NCBI GenBank assembly: GCA_948470905.1
Contig: CAOKQK010000017.1
Location: forward strand, 1-47,769
Origin: an uncultured Lachnospiraceae bacterium
GTDB lineage: Bacteria > Bacillota > Clostridia > Lachnospirales > Lachnospiraceae
Direction of reading: 5' to 3'
DNA length: 47,769 nucleotides
The notes under the pieces were generated by a model, which did no database searches, was not told the origin of the DNA, and saw only the letters and a list, made by a program, of their open reading frames with translations. Within the stretch, counting starts at the first letter, position 1; each line of letters opens with the position of its first letter. A program made the position numbers and the translations under genes. Shown here one piece after another: positions 32,383 through 40,890 of this stretch.

Positions 32383-32994
32383 ATGAAAAAGACAGACGGT
32401 ACTAATATAAGAAGCTGTGGCAGATTATTAACGGATGATTTGTTCCTGGTACATTATTGTCATTGGAATTGCAAGCCATTTCAAAATATAATGCGTTTGC
32501 CCAGGGAAGAAGCCTTTTTACTGGCGGAAAAACTGGCAAGTGAAAATCCAAATACGACCGCATTTTATCGTTTCGCTGACTTTGAAAACTATTACTCGCG
32601 GCGGCTGAAAACGGATAAATTCCTATACGATAATTTTATCCGGCTTGGCGGAAAACCAAAAGAAAAGCATCCACTATCCTTTGTGCTTCAAGGGTGTGAT
32701 TATTTAGATAATTGGTTTGGTAAAGGAACTATATATAAGATAAAATTGAGTGAAATACGTTCCGAAAGTATAAGCTTTTCCTTGGGGGACAGCTGTTCAC
32801 AATACAAGAAAAACGGAACAATTCAGCAGTTGACGAAGGAACAGCTATTATCACAGTTAAGCGATTTTAATGGCAGCATAGATGATTTTATGAAATATAT
32901 CTCGGAAAATTATTCCTATATTGAAGCTCAGCTATGGGAAGATATTGCTGTTTATGAAAATAAAATATCCCCCTGCAGGCAACGGGGAAATTGA
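32383..32994 (+). CDS. Hypothetical 203-aa protein
   Basis: No family recognised. A soluble protein rich in aromatic residues: VHYCHWNCKPFQNIMRLPRE, NTTAFYRFADFENYYSRRLK, KEKHPLSFVLQGCDYLDNWF. The tail QRGN and the stop codon fall inside dispersed repeat B, so the present C-terminus was probably set by that element. AGGGGG lies about 11 bases before the ATG. It follows the XRE gene closely, so it may be its partner or target. Confidence 0.65.
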   Translation: MKKTDGTNIRSCGRLLTDDLFLVHYCHWNCKPFQNIMRLPREEAFLLAEKLASENPNTTAFYRFADFENYYSRRLKTDKFLYDNFIRLGGKPKEKHPLSFVLQGCDYLDNWFGKGTIYKIKLSEIRSESISFSLGDSCSQYKKNGTIQQLTKEQLLSQLSDFNGSIDDFMKYISENYSYIEAQLWEDIAVYENKISPCRQRGN

Positions 32995-33066
32995 CCCTCG
33001 CGGCATTCGGCAAGGTCCCGGAGAAGTAAACTTCTCGGACTGATGACTCATTGCCCGGGGGAATAA
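32969..33066 (+). repeat. Dispersed branched repeat, copy B
   Basis: Shares TTGACCCTCGCGGCATTCG (32991-33009), CAAGGTCC, then GGACT and TGACTCATTGCCC with copy A (25175-25290), same orientation. Where copy A has GTCC-TTT-GGAC, this copy has GTCC, a longer hairpin GAGAAG-TAAA-CTTCTC, and GGAC. So one arm varies in length but keeps pairing. The preceding gene ends inside it. Confidence 0.75.
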
Positions 33067-33181
33067 ATTCCACCTGTCGGCTGCTGATCCGACAACTCGT
33101 TCGTATCGTGATAAATCGCACGCAAATGAGCTGTCGGATTGCAACCGCACAGGAGGAATAAATTTTTGTCAATCCTTTATC
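33067..33181. other. Short region between repeat B and galT
   Basis: Contains TGTCGG (33075-33080) pairing with CCGACA (33089-33094) and another CTGTCGG at 33131. There is no T-run on the minus strand after galT, so I see no clear terminator. Confidence 0.35.
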
Positions 33182-34711
33182 CTACAGGCTCTGCAGAAAT
33201 CTGTCAAATGCCTTCTGCCCCTCCGGGGTCCGCTTGTAAACTCCTGCATCCTCCAGCACCTCCATGAACACCAGCCCGATCTCCGTCTCAATGATGGAAT
33301 CAATATTAGAGGCATTGATCTCCTGATATTTGGTCTTAAACTCCTCCACCCAGTCCGCATGTTTGGCGGTCGTCTCGTGGGCGCGCAGATCGGCGCCATC
33401 CAAGACTGCCTGTTTCAGCTGTGCCATCTCCGTTTTTAATCTGGCGGGCAGCACCGCAAGCCCCATTACCTCGATCAGACCGATATTCTCTTTCTTGATA
33501 TGGTGTAGCCTGGCATGCGGATGGTATACCCCCAGGGGATGTTCTTCTGTGGTAATATTATTGCGCAGCACCAGGTCCAGCTCGAAGTTCTCACCGCGCT
33601 TTCTTGCTATGGGAGTGATGGTATTGTGGGGCTCGCCGTCAGTGTAAGCGTAGACAAAGGCAGCTTCATCGGTATATTCCCGCCACTTTCCGAGGATTAC
33701 ATCCGCCAGGGCGATGATACGGTCCGTGTCCCCGCCGCTCAGCCGGATCACCGACATGGGCCAGTTGACCACTCCCGCCGCCACATCCTCAAAGCCTTTT
33801 ACCGTGAAACTTCTCTCCACAGGAGCCTTCGCCATGGCAAATTCATAGTGTCCGCCCTGAAAATGGTCATGGCTTAAGATGGAACCGCCCACAATGGGCA
33901 GATCCGCATTGGAGCCCACAAAATAGTGCGGAAACTGCTTCACAAAATCAAAAAGCTTGCAGAACGCCGCATGATCGATCTTCATGGGTATGTGCCGGGA
34001 ATTAAACACAATGCAATGCTCGTTGTAATACACATAGGGCGAATACTGAAATCCCCACTGGCTGTCGTTGATCGTCACCGGGATAATACGGTGGTTCTGT
34101 CTGGCCGGGTGGTTGACGCGTCCCGCGTAGCCCTCGTTCTCCCGGCAAAGCAGGCATTTGGGATATCCTGACTGTCTGGCATTCTTCGCCGCAGCGATCG
34201 CCTTGGGATCCTTCTCCGGCTTGGAGAGATTGATGGTAATGTCCAGATCGCCGTATTTGGTGGGCGCTATCCACTTCATGTCTTTGCAGACGCGGTATCT
34301 TCTTATGTAATCAGAGTCCTGGCTGAGCTTGTAATAATAATCCGTTGCCGCTTCCGGGGATTCCTCGTACAGCTCCCAAAATCTTTGGATCACCTCGCTT
34401 GGCCTGGGCATCAGCATGCCCATGACCTTTGTGTCAAACAGATCCCTGTAGACAATGCTGTCCTCCGCTATCAGCCCCGTCTCACAGGCATAATCGCACA
34501 TGCTTTTCAGGACAGCCTCCAGTTCACTCTCCTGCATGTCTGCCTGTCCGTCCGTCTCCTCCAGATCCTCCAGCCCAAAAAGCTCCAGAAGCCTGTTGGT
34601 GGTAAAGATCACGTCCTCCCCCGGCACCAGCCCGGTGCTGACGCCATACTGGACCAGCTTCCTGATGTCCGACTGAATCGTCTTTGTCTCTGCTTTTTTT
34701 TCTGTTTCCAT
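33182..34711 (-). CDS. galT: UDP-glucose-hexose-1-phosphate uridylyltransferase (class II)
   Basis: Transfers UMP from UDP-glucose to galactose-1-phosphate in the Leloir pathway. The 509-aa length and sequence match the Firmicute class II GalT, not the ~350-aa E. coli type: PSEVIQRFWELYEESPEAAT, YPKCLLCRENEGYAGRVNHP, then SHDHFQGGHYEFAMAKAPVE, which carries the His pair near the active site, and GVYHPHARLHHIKKENIGLI. I start at the ATG at 34711 after GGAGGGGGAA; a GTG two codons earlier is less likely. It is last of the galK/acyltransferase cluster, 147 bases after the preceding gene. Confidence 0.94.
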   Translation of the reverse strand: METEKKAETKTIQSDIRKLVQYGVSTGLVPGEDVIFTTNRLLELFGLEDLEETDGQADMQESELEAVLKSMCDYACETGLIAEDSIVYRDLFDTKVMGMLMPRPSEVIQRFWELYEESPEAATDYYYKLSQDSDYIRRYRVCKDMKWIAPTKYGDLDITINLSKPEKDPKAIAAAKNARQSGYPKCLLCRENEGYAGRVNHPARQNHRIIPVTINDSQWGFQYSPYVYYNEHCIVFNSRHIPMKIDHAAFCKLFDFVKQFPHYFVGSNADLPIVGGSILSHDHFQGGHYEFAMAKAPVERSFTVKGFEDVAAGVVNWPMSVIRLSGGDTDRIIALADVILGKWREYTDEAAFVYAYTDGEPHNTITPIARKRGENFELDLVLRNNITTEEHPLGVYHPHARLHHIKKENIGLIEVMGLAVLPARLKTEMAQLKQAVLDGADLRAHETTAKHADWVEEFKTKYQEINASNIDSIIETEIGLVFMEVLEDAGVYKRTPEGQKAFDRFLQSL

Positions 34712-34858
34712 AATCACTTCCCCCTCCTGATCTCCTGATATTTATAGGGAACGACAGAAGTCGTTTCCGTTTGCGCCGTCCGTTAAATACTCATCTCTTT
34801 TTTCATCTTGGCATAGATTTTTTACCTTATTGCTCCTTTATACAGTTCCTGTACACTC

Positions 34859-36526
34859 TCATTCGCTCAGATAACCGATCAATGCCTGCGCAGTCTCAAA
34901 AAGCGCCCTGTCAAAACGTTCCACGGCAGACACCACCAGCACATCCGCCTCCCTCACATCCTGTATGACCTTCTGTTTCTCATCTCTGTGGGCAACGCAG
35001 ATCTCCGCAAAATCCCTTTCCAGGTAAGGCAGCATAGCCACCCGGAAGGAATCTCCCAGAAGGACCAGCTTCTGGTCGTTGCCGCAGTCAGACCAGGCGC
35101 GATAGATGCCTGTAGAGCAGAAAATGTTTTTCTCCCCTTCCACTTTTAAGAGCTGCACCTCCGGTCTGTAATCTATTGTATAATCATGGTCTCCCTGATA
35201 ATTTGCCGGATCCAGCCCTCCTGTCGCGACCAGTCCGGTGGGCGCCCCCAAAGTCTCCGTTATACTCCAGTCCAGGAAATCCGTTACCGGCATTTCCAGC
35301 GCCCTGTAAAGCGCCTGCGCGCCCAAAAAGCCGCCCGCATTGTTCCAGTGGCTGTCATACATATAGTATGTGTCATAGCAGACCTTGCCCGTCTTCAGCT
35401 CCTCCAACGGATAAAGGAAGTCAATATCTGAATTTTCAGTGATATATGCCTTCAGCCTCACATCCCGTTTCAGAGGATCGATCATCTGATAGGTAGGCAT
35501 GTATTCGTCATACACTTCTTCCTTGTTGGGAATGATCATAAAGCAAAGCCGGATCCCCTTTTCGTCACACAAGTCCTGAAGCTGCTGCAGAGTTGCCAGG
35601 TACTCTGCCATCTCCTGTTCTGTCAGGACATTGGCTCCCCGGTAATAAGCAATCGTGGAATTCCCCCGGTAAAAGAGCCAGTTGTATCGCCCAAAGACCA
35701 CATAATCCCCCGCCTGCTTGGGCGGCAGATAGGTATTGTCTATGGGCTTCTCTACAAAATTGCCCCGCCATGTCTTCCCACAGACCGTACAGAAATAAGA
35801 AGTATAGCCGTAATTCAAATAAGATGGCTCCACCACCTTCGTCTCCGGGACATGGCCTGCTGCCGGCAGCGTCTGCGTATAGGTATCCCCGCAATGCCCA
35901 CAGTAATAGGTAATACTGCCCTCTTTCTCACAGGTGGGCGCAAGCTGCTGTGCAACAAGATAATTGTGTGCCTCCCCGGCAGGGGCGGCTGTGGGGCTGC
36001 CGTCGGACGGCGCGGGCGAGGCGGCTGCAACACCGCTGCCGTCTGGCGGCATGGGCGACACTGCTGCACCGCTGCCCTCTGGCGGCGCGGGCGAGCCAGA
36101 GGGCGTAATGCTCCCCGGGTTCCCGCCTGAACCGGTCAAATCATCCGGGAGTACCGCAGGCAGACCGGGAATCTGCGCATTCCCCTGGCTGCTGCTCCCA
36201 TACATCCACTCGATCAGCGTGGGCTCAACATTTGCCTGATAGACGGATTCCAGACGCCCGGAAAACTTCTGATTCCACCGTATCAGGACGCTCCGAAAAG
36301 GCGCGCGGTCGTTGTAGTATGCCTCCAGCTGCTTTGTGTATTCATCCAGGTCAAAGCTTTCCGGAAAGGGTGCCTTATTCCTGTTTTCTCCCAGATCATA
36401 ATCCAGCATCTCCATTACCCCAGGATCATTCCGGGCGATCAGCTGCAGAACGCCCCAGGCAAGGGATGGAAGGATTAGAATGACCATAAACGCTGCCGTG
36501 GCGGCAAGCTGTAACTTTTTCTTCAT
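34859..36526 (-). CDS. AlgJ/AlgX-type (DHHW family) O-acetylation protein
   Basis: A 555-aa exported, membrane-tethered protein that should work with the MBOAT gene just upstream. N-terminal anchor at residues 6-28; then YNDRAPFRSVLIRWNQKFSG, typical of DHHW proteins. Residues ~110-190 are Gly/Pro/Ser low complexity, followed by an unusual segment with two pairs of Cys-x2-Cys (YYCGHCGD and FCTVCGK), a possible zinc ribbon. The SGNH-like domain starts near 265 (YVVFGRYNWLFYRGNSTIAY) and includes YYMYDSHWNNAGGFLGAQAL, the D-S-H-W active-site motif, and VLLGDSFRVAMLPYLERDF. GAGGAACC precedes the ATG. Confidence 0.88.
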   Translation of the reverse strand: MKKKLQLAATAAFMVILILPSLAWGVLQLIARNDPGVMEMLDYDLGENRNKAPFPESFDLDEYTKQLEAYYNDRAPFRSVLIRWNQKFSGRLESVYQANVEPTLIEWMYGSSSQGNAQIPGLPAVLPDDLTGSGGNPGSITPSGSPAPPEGSGAAVSPMPPDGSGVAAASPAPSDGSPTAAPAGEAHNYLVAQQLAPTCEKEGSITYYCGHCGDTYTQTLPAAGHVPETKVVEPSYLNYGYTSYFCTVCGKTWRGNFVEKPIDNTYLPPKQAGDYVVFGRYNWLFYRGNSTIAYYRGANVLTEQEMAEYLATLQQLQDLCDEKGIRLCFMIIPNKEEVYDEYMPTYQMIDPLKRDVRLKAYITENSDIDFLYPLEELKTGKVCYDTYYMYDSHWNNAGGFLGAQALYRALEMPVTDFLDWSITETLGAPTGLVATGGLDPANYQGDHDYTIDYRPEVQLLKVEGEKNIFCSTGIYRAWSDCGNDQKLVLLGDSFRVAMLPYLERDFAEICVAHRDEKQKVIQDVREADVLVVSAVERFDRALFETAQALIGYLSE

Positions 36527-36549
36527 TTTGGTTCCTCGATTCCACTGGT

Positions 36550-37950
36550 CTAAAACTGAAAATAAATAAACGGATTATAAGTGCCGCTGACAATGAGCAC
36601 GATGGAATAAATGAGCAGCACCAGCTGCAAAACGGAATCTGCCGTCAGTATCACAAACTTGCCGCTTATCTTCTCCCAGATTCCCTTAAACATCCGCTGC
36701 AGGAACCCGGAGCAGAGCACTGCCGCCGCCAGGACCAGCAGCACCTTCATGGACAGGAAGGAGAGAATGCTGTACTCCACAGCGTCAAAGTTGAACAGCT
36801 GCCTGATATATTCCACTGCCACCGCGATACTGTCCGAGCGGAAGAAAACCCATCCCACCATCACGGCAAATATCGTATAGATCCAGTTCAGCGGCTTGAC
36901 AGGGTTCCTGTCCAGCAGCTTCCCCAGGAACAGGCGCTCCAGCAGCATCAGCACCGCATAATAAAGCCCCCATGCCCAAAAGGTAAAATTTGCCCCATGC
37001 CAGATGCCTGTCAGCAGAAAGACGATAAAAAGATTCCTGCAGGTGGCAAAAAGCGTCCCCCGGCTTCCGCCCAAAGGGATGTAGACATATTCCCGAAACC
37101 ACGAAGACAGGGAAATATGCCACCTGCGCCAGAATTCCCGGACAGACAGGGAGGTATAGGGATAATGAAAGTTTTCCCTGAACTGAAAGCCCAGCATCCG
37201 TCCGATACCGATCGCCATATCCGAATAGCCCGAAAAATCAAAATATATCTGCAGCGTGTAAGCCGCCATGCCAAGCCATGCCACAGGCGCGCCCAGCTCC
37301 GCCGTCTCCAGCGCCCATATCCGGTCAGCTACCTCCGCCATGGTGTTTGCGATCACTACCTTTTTCGCCATGCCATAGCAGAACCTTTTCTGCCCGGACA
37401 CGAAAAGGGACAGAGATTCCCTGCGGCTTTTCAGCTGCTCTGCCACATCCCCGTACTGGACAATGGGACCGGCGACCAGCTGGGGAAAAAGCGAGACATA
37501 TAATGCGAAATCGGACAGGCTGTCCTGGACAGGCACCTTCCCCCGGTAAACGTCAAAGACATAGGACATGGCCTGGAAGGTAAAGAAGGAAATCCCGATG
37601 GGCAGCGCCACCTCCCATAGCCCCAGCATATTAAAATACTTAAAATAAAACAGCATGCCCAGGTTCATTGCCACGACCGCGCACAAAAAGGCCTTCTGCC
37701 GGACCGGGGAGCGGGACAGCCGCCCCACCCCATACCCTCCGATAAAATTCAAAAGGATGGAAAACAGCATAAGGAAAAGGTAGCTTATACCGCCCCATGC
37801 GTAAAAGAACATGCTGGCAAAAAGCAGGAACAGATTCTTAACGCGCAGCCTCGTTTCCTCTCTCTGAAACCTGACTCGTGACAAGATGAAATTGACCGCC
37901 AGCACAACAGGCAGAAAGACCCATATAAACAAAACAGAACTGAAAAGCAT
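36550..37950 (-). CDS. MBOAT family O-acyltransferase (AlgI/DltB-like)
   Basis: A 466-aa polytopic membrane enzyme that moves an acyl group across the membrane for transfer to an extracellular polymer. Key regions: FTFQAMSYVFDVYRGKVPVQ, FSGYSDMAIGIGRMLGF, SVREFWRRWHISLSSWFREY, VYIPLGGSRG and TGIWHGANFTFWAWGLYYA, in which the His of IWHG is the conserved catalytic residue. The start lies three bases after the galK stop, and GAGAGG inside the galK end is its ribosome binding site. It forms the standard pair with the DHHW protein downstream. Confidence 0.93.
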   Translation of the reverse strand: MLFSSVLFIWVFLPVVLAVNFILSRVRFQREETRLRVKNLFLLFASMFFYAWGGISYLFLMLFSILLNFIGGYGVGRLSRSPVRQKAFLCAVVAMNLGMLFYFKYFNMLGLWEVALPIGISFFTFQAMSYVFDVYRGKVPVQDSLSDFALYVSLFPQLVAGPIVQYGDVAEQLKSRRESLSLFVSGQKRFCYGMAKKVVIANTMAEVADRIWALETAELGAPVAWLGMAAYTLQIYFDFSGYSDMAIGIGRMLGFQFRENFHYPYTSLSVREFWRRWHISLSSWFREYVYIPLGGSRGTLFATCRNLFIVFLLTGIWHGANFTFWAWGLYYAVLMLLERLFLGKLLDRNPVKPLNWIYTIFAVMVGWVFFRSDSIAVAVEYIRQLFNFDAVEYSILSFLSMKVLLVLAAAVLCSGFLQRMFKGIWEKISGKFVILTADSVLQLVLLIYSIVLIVSGTYNPFIYFQF

Positions 37951-37953
37951 GTT

Positions 37954-39117
37954 TTAAACCTCTCTGGGGCCATCCCCGATCTCCACCACATAGAAGTCCG
38001 CCGCATACCCGATCTTCGCCCTGTAAGCCTTCCCAACCTGTTCGATAAACCTGTCGATGGCATCATCCTTCACAATGCTGACCGTGCAGCCCCCAAAGCC
38101 TGCCCCTGTCATGCGGGAGCCTATGACACCCTCAATCTTCCACGCTTCCTCCACCAGGGTATCCAGCTCCACCCCTGTGACCTCATAATCATCCCGCAAA
38201 GATACATGGGAAGCGTTCATCAGCTGTCCAAACTGCTCCAAGTCACCCGCCTTGAGGGCTTCCACCGCGCGGATAGTGCGCTGGTTCTCATAGACCGCGT
38301 GCTTCGCCCGCTTCCTGCGCACCTCGTCCCCCACAGCCGCCTTGTACTCCTCAAAAGCTTCCTCATCCAGCTCGCCCAAAGTTCTGATGTCTATTTTTCC
38401 CTGCAGTTCCTCAAGGGCAGTCTCACACTCGCTGCGCCGCTCGTTGTACTTGGAATCCCCCAGACCGCGCTTCTTGTTGCTGCACGCGATGACAATCTTT
38501 GCACCCTTTAAGGCAATAGGCGCATATTCATAGGACAGATCCGCCGTGTCCAGAAAGATTGCATTGTCCTTCTTTCCCATGGCAATGGCAAACTGATCCA
38601 TGATGCCGCAGTTTACCTTGTTAAAATTGTTCTCGGAAAACTGCCCGATCAGCGCCAGATCCTGATTTGACACCTCAAAGCCAAAAAGCGCCCGCAAAAT
38701 ATAGCCCGTCAGCACCTCCACGGACGCGGAGGAGGAAAGCCCCGAGCCGTTGGGAATATTTCCGTTTAAGAGCAGATCCATGCCTGCGGGAATTTTCATC
38801 CCTTTCTGTTCAAACGCCCACATGACTCCCTTGGGATAATTCGTCCATCCGGCTTCTTTTGACGGCGTCAGATCCTCCAGCGAGGACTCTGTGATCCCCA
38901 ATCCGTCAAAATTCATGGAATAAAACCTTAGCTTATTGTCCATCCTCCTGCGCGCTGCGCCGTAGGTACCGATGGTCAGGGCACAGGGAAAGACATGCCC
39001 CCCGTTGTAGTCCGTGTGCTCCCCGATCAGGTTCACACGCCCCGGCGCAAAAAATACTTTTGCCCCATCTGCATCGCCAAATACTTCCTGAAACTTTCTT
39101 AATACTGTATCCTTCAC
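37954..39117 (-). CDS. galK: Galactokinase
   Basis: Phosphorylates alpha-D-galactose with ATP, first step of the Leloir pathway. The galactose signature GRVNLIGEHTDYNGGHVFPC is near the N-terminus, the ATP-binding GSGLSSSASVEVLTGY is in the middle (residues ~120-135), and MTGAGFGGCTVSIV is at the GHMP C-motif. The best start is a GTG at 39117, seven bases after GGGAGG; the longer frame begins with TTG at 39141. About 387 aa, normal for the family. Its tight spacing with the MBOAT gene (three bases) shows cotranscription. Confidence 0.95.
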   Translation of the reverse strand: MKDTVLRKFQEVFGDADGAKVFFAPGRVNLIGEHTDYNGGHVFPCALTIGTYGAARRRMDNKLRFYSMNFDGLGITESSLEDLTPSKEAGWTNYPKGVMWAFEQKGMKIPAGMDLLLNGNIPNGSGLSSSASVEVLTGYILRALFGFEVSNQDLALIGQFSENNFNKVNCGIMDQFAIAMGKKDNAIFLDTADLSYEYAPIALKGAKIVIACSNKKRGLGDSKYNERRSECETALEELQGKIDIRTLGELDEEAFEEYKAAVGDEVRRKRAKHAVYENQRTIRAVEALKAGDLEQFGQLMNASHVSLRDDYEVTGVELDTLVEEAWKIEGVIGSRMTGAGFGGCTVSIVKDDAIDRFIEQVGKAYRAKIGYAADFYVVEIGDGPREV

Positions 39118-39173
39118 TCCTACACCTCCCTTGCCCGCCAATGACAGGCACTGATTTTAATATTTGAAAATCT

Positions 39174-40487
39174 CTATTCTTTAATGCGTTCTGTCCGCGC
39201 CTTCCCTGTCAGCGCCTGAACAGAGCAGATCGTCATACAGCAGAGCGCCATGACCGTCACCCCCGCAATCCTGAACGTATACTCACAGTGGATCGCCGTA
39301 TGGTTCTGGGTCACAGCCAGCCAGCCCACGGGAAGCAGCGCCGCAAATGCCAGACAGCCCATGGTAACAGCCCATTTTGCGCTCCGTGCCTTTATCAGGC
39401 ACAATACGGCAGATACAAGCGCCGCTGCCGCAATCACCCCAAAGCCAATCCCATAAGCCGCCGAATCATATTGCTTAAGGACAGTCTGAAAAGCCCGGCT
39501 GATCCCCGTAAAGGCGGAACCATAGCCGTCCAGAGGCTCCGTCCTGAAGATAACCGCCCAGACGGCACTCCTCAGGGTTCCCGTCCGACAGGTAAGGTCC
39601 GCGATCACCCACTTCATCCCCCACATTCCTATATAACCCACCGTCCAGCAGGCACAGTTCCAGAAAACCCTGCACACCTGCTTCCGCCAGCTCTGGAAGC
39701 TTTCCGCGCTCAATATCAGCCACACGCACAGCGGAACTCCCAGCGTCACCACAGGATAAGTCAGGAAATCAATATATGCAGTAAAGATCCCTGTCAGCAG
39801 AAACAGCTCCTCATGCCAGCTTTTCTTTTCCAGCTTATCATAAAAACAAAGCATGACAGCCACGGCCACAAGGGCAATGGCCCAACAGTCCGACAGGGTC
39901 AATGAAAGCCAAATGCGCAGAGGCTTCATAAACAGGAAAGCACAAATGATTCCAAGCCCCAGATACGGCTTTTTCCTGTAGCACGCCAGCCCCAGCACCG
40001 TAAACAGCAATATGGCCTGGCAAACCAGCAGAAACGTCTCCACACTCCTCCATGACATACACATGAGCAGAGGCTTCAAATACACCAGATACCCATGCCA
40101 GTATCTGGAATATTCCCTCAGATACATGCCCTCCGAACCCTGCCGCAGAAATGCGCCCAGAGACTTCTCCGTCATCCAGGTATCCTCATTCCCCAGATCA
40201 TGGTGAAAAGCGTACATGGCATGCTCCCAGAGATTTTTCCCTTCCACACGCTCCAGGGCGTTCTGCACCATGAGGCAGTCTGTAAAATTATCCTTGATGC
40301 CGATGATCTTTTTCCTTAAAATATCGCCCTCCGGGTCATCCTCCGCCTCCACCATTTCGTACAGAGAGCTTTCCACATGCGCCCTGGCGGATTCCACCGG
40401 AAGGGCATATGCCAGCACCAGCAAAAGAGAGCCTGCCGCCGCACTGCCCAGCAAAAGGATCAGCATATTTCGTATTCTTTTTTTCAT
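39174..40487 (-). CDS. Polytopic membrane protein of the gal/acylation cluster
   Basis: A 437-aa integral membrane protein with about ten hydrophobic segments. After the first helix (LILLLGSAAAGSLLLVLAYA) a soluble loop of ~120 residues (ENLWEHAMYAFHHDLGNEDT region) precedes the membrane-embedded rest. The overall plan resembles membrane-bound glycosyltransferases or polymer-related proteins, but I see no clear catalytic motif. The ATG at 40487 follows AGGG weakly; a good promoter lies at 40560-40588. First gene of the cluster, 56 bases before galK. Confidence 0.75.
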   Translation of the reverse strand: MKKRIRNMLILLLGSAAAGSLLLVLAYALPVESARAHVESSLYEMVEAEDDPEGDILRKKIIGIKDNFTDCLMVQNALERVEGKNLWEHAMYAFHHDLGNEDTWMTEKSLGAFLRQGSEGMYLREYSRYWHGYLVYLKPLLMCMSWRSVETFLLVCQAILLFTVLGLACYRKKPYLGLGIICAFLFMKPLRIWLSLTLSDCWAIALVAVAVMLCFYDKLEKKSWHEELFLLTGIFTAYIDFLTYPVVTLGVPLCVWLILSAESFQSWRKQVCRVFWNCACWTVGYIGMWGMKWVIADLTCRTGTLRSAVWAVIFRTEPLDGYGSAFTGISRAFQTVLKQYDSAAYGIGFGVIAAAALVSAVLCLIKARSAKWAVTMGCLAFAALLPVGWLAVTQNHTAIHCEYTFRIAGVTVMALCCMTICSVQALTGKARTERIKE

Positions 40488-40502
40488 CTTTATACCCTGT
40501 GC

Positions 40503-40527
40503 ATGCTTTAGCACACTTGCCAATGAA
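40503..40527. promoter_or_regulatory. Degenerate copy of the GGCAC/GTGCC palindrome
   Basis: Between the promoter and the membrane gene start is GCTTTAGCACACTTGCCAA, which aligns with one perfect palindrome at 16995-17016 (TTTGGCAC...GTGCCAAA), with GCATG or GCATC just outside it in both. In each case it lies in the leader of a minus-strand gene. It might be a shared operator or RNA hairpin. Confidence 0.35.
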
Positions 40528-40559
40528 TATTTGGAAATTAATTTGCAATTCCATAAATC

Positions 40560-40588
40560 AGAATAACATGCCAAAACCTGTTAGTCAA
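40560..40588 (-). promoter_or_regulatory. Sigma-A promoter of the gal/acylation cluster
   Basis: On the minus strand TTGACT (40588-40583), a 17-base spacer and TATTCT (40565-40560). Transcription would start near 40553, about 65 bases before the membrane protein ATG. Confidence 0.65.
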
Positions 40589-40639
40589 CCTTTGAGGCTT
40601 TGGAAAAAAGACTTGTAATATTTCTGCCAAAATGGTGTC

Positions 40640-40700
40640 ATATAAAGTAAGCATCCCGTGCGCCGCTCTGCGGCATATTCCTTTGCACGGGTCTGTGCAT
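40640..40700. other. Nested hairpin in the 40.5-40.9 kb gap
   Basis: CCCGTGC and GCACGGG (about 40,657-40,691) enclose a second hairpin, GCCGC-TCT-GCGGC. With the adjacent terminator this makes two structures between the aldo/keto reductase gene and the next promoter. The remaining sequence up to 40890 holds no gene. Confidence 0.5.
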
Positions 40701-40737
40701 AAAAACAGAGCGCATAGACTGATTTTCCATACGCTCT
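40701..40737 (-). terminator. Terminator after the aldo/keto reductase gene
   Basis: On the minus strand AGAGCGTAT pairs with ATGCGCTCT (one G-U), followed by GTTTTT. It is about 150 bases past the gene stop, which is rather far but ahead of the next promoter. Confidence 0.55.
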
Positions 40738-40890
40738 AACGCCGTTTTATTATTTCATTATAATAATATCAGCAATCAGTTAGGCAAACTGAAAGTTAAT
40801 TAAAGTCATCAATCTGTTTCCCTCTATGTCTGGTGCAGCAGCAGGCAAAGCCTGCAGGCTTCAGCCCATCACGCCGTGAACCTCAGCCGC

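Noticed and set aside
32383-32994. XRE gene plus unknown gene as a toxin-antitoxin pair
   Set aside because: The regulator has membrane segments and the second protein shows no toxin motif; spacing alone is not enough.
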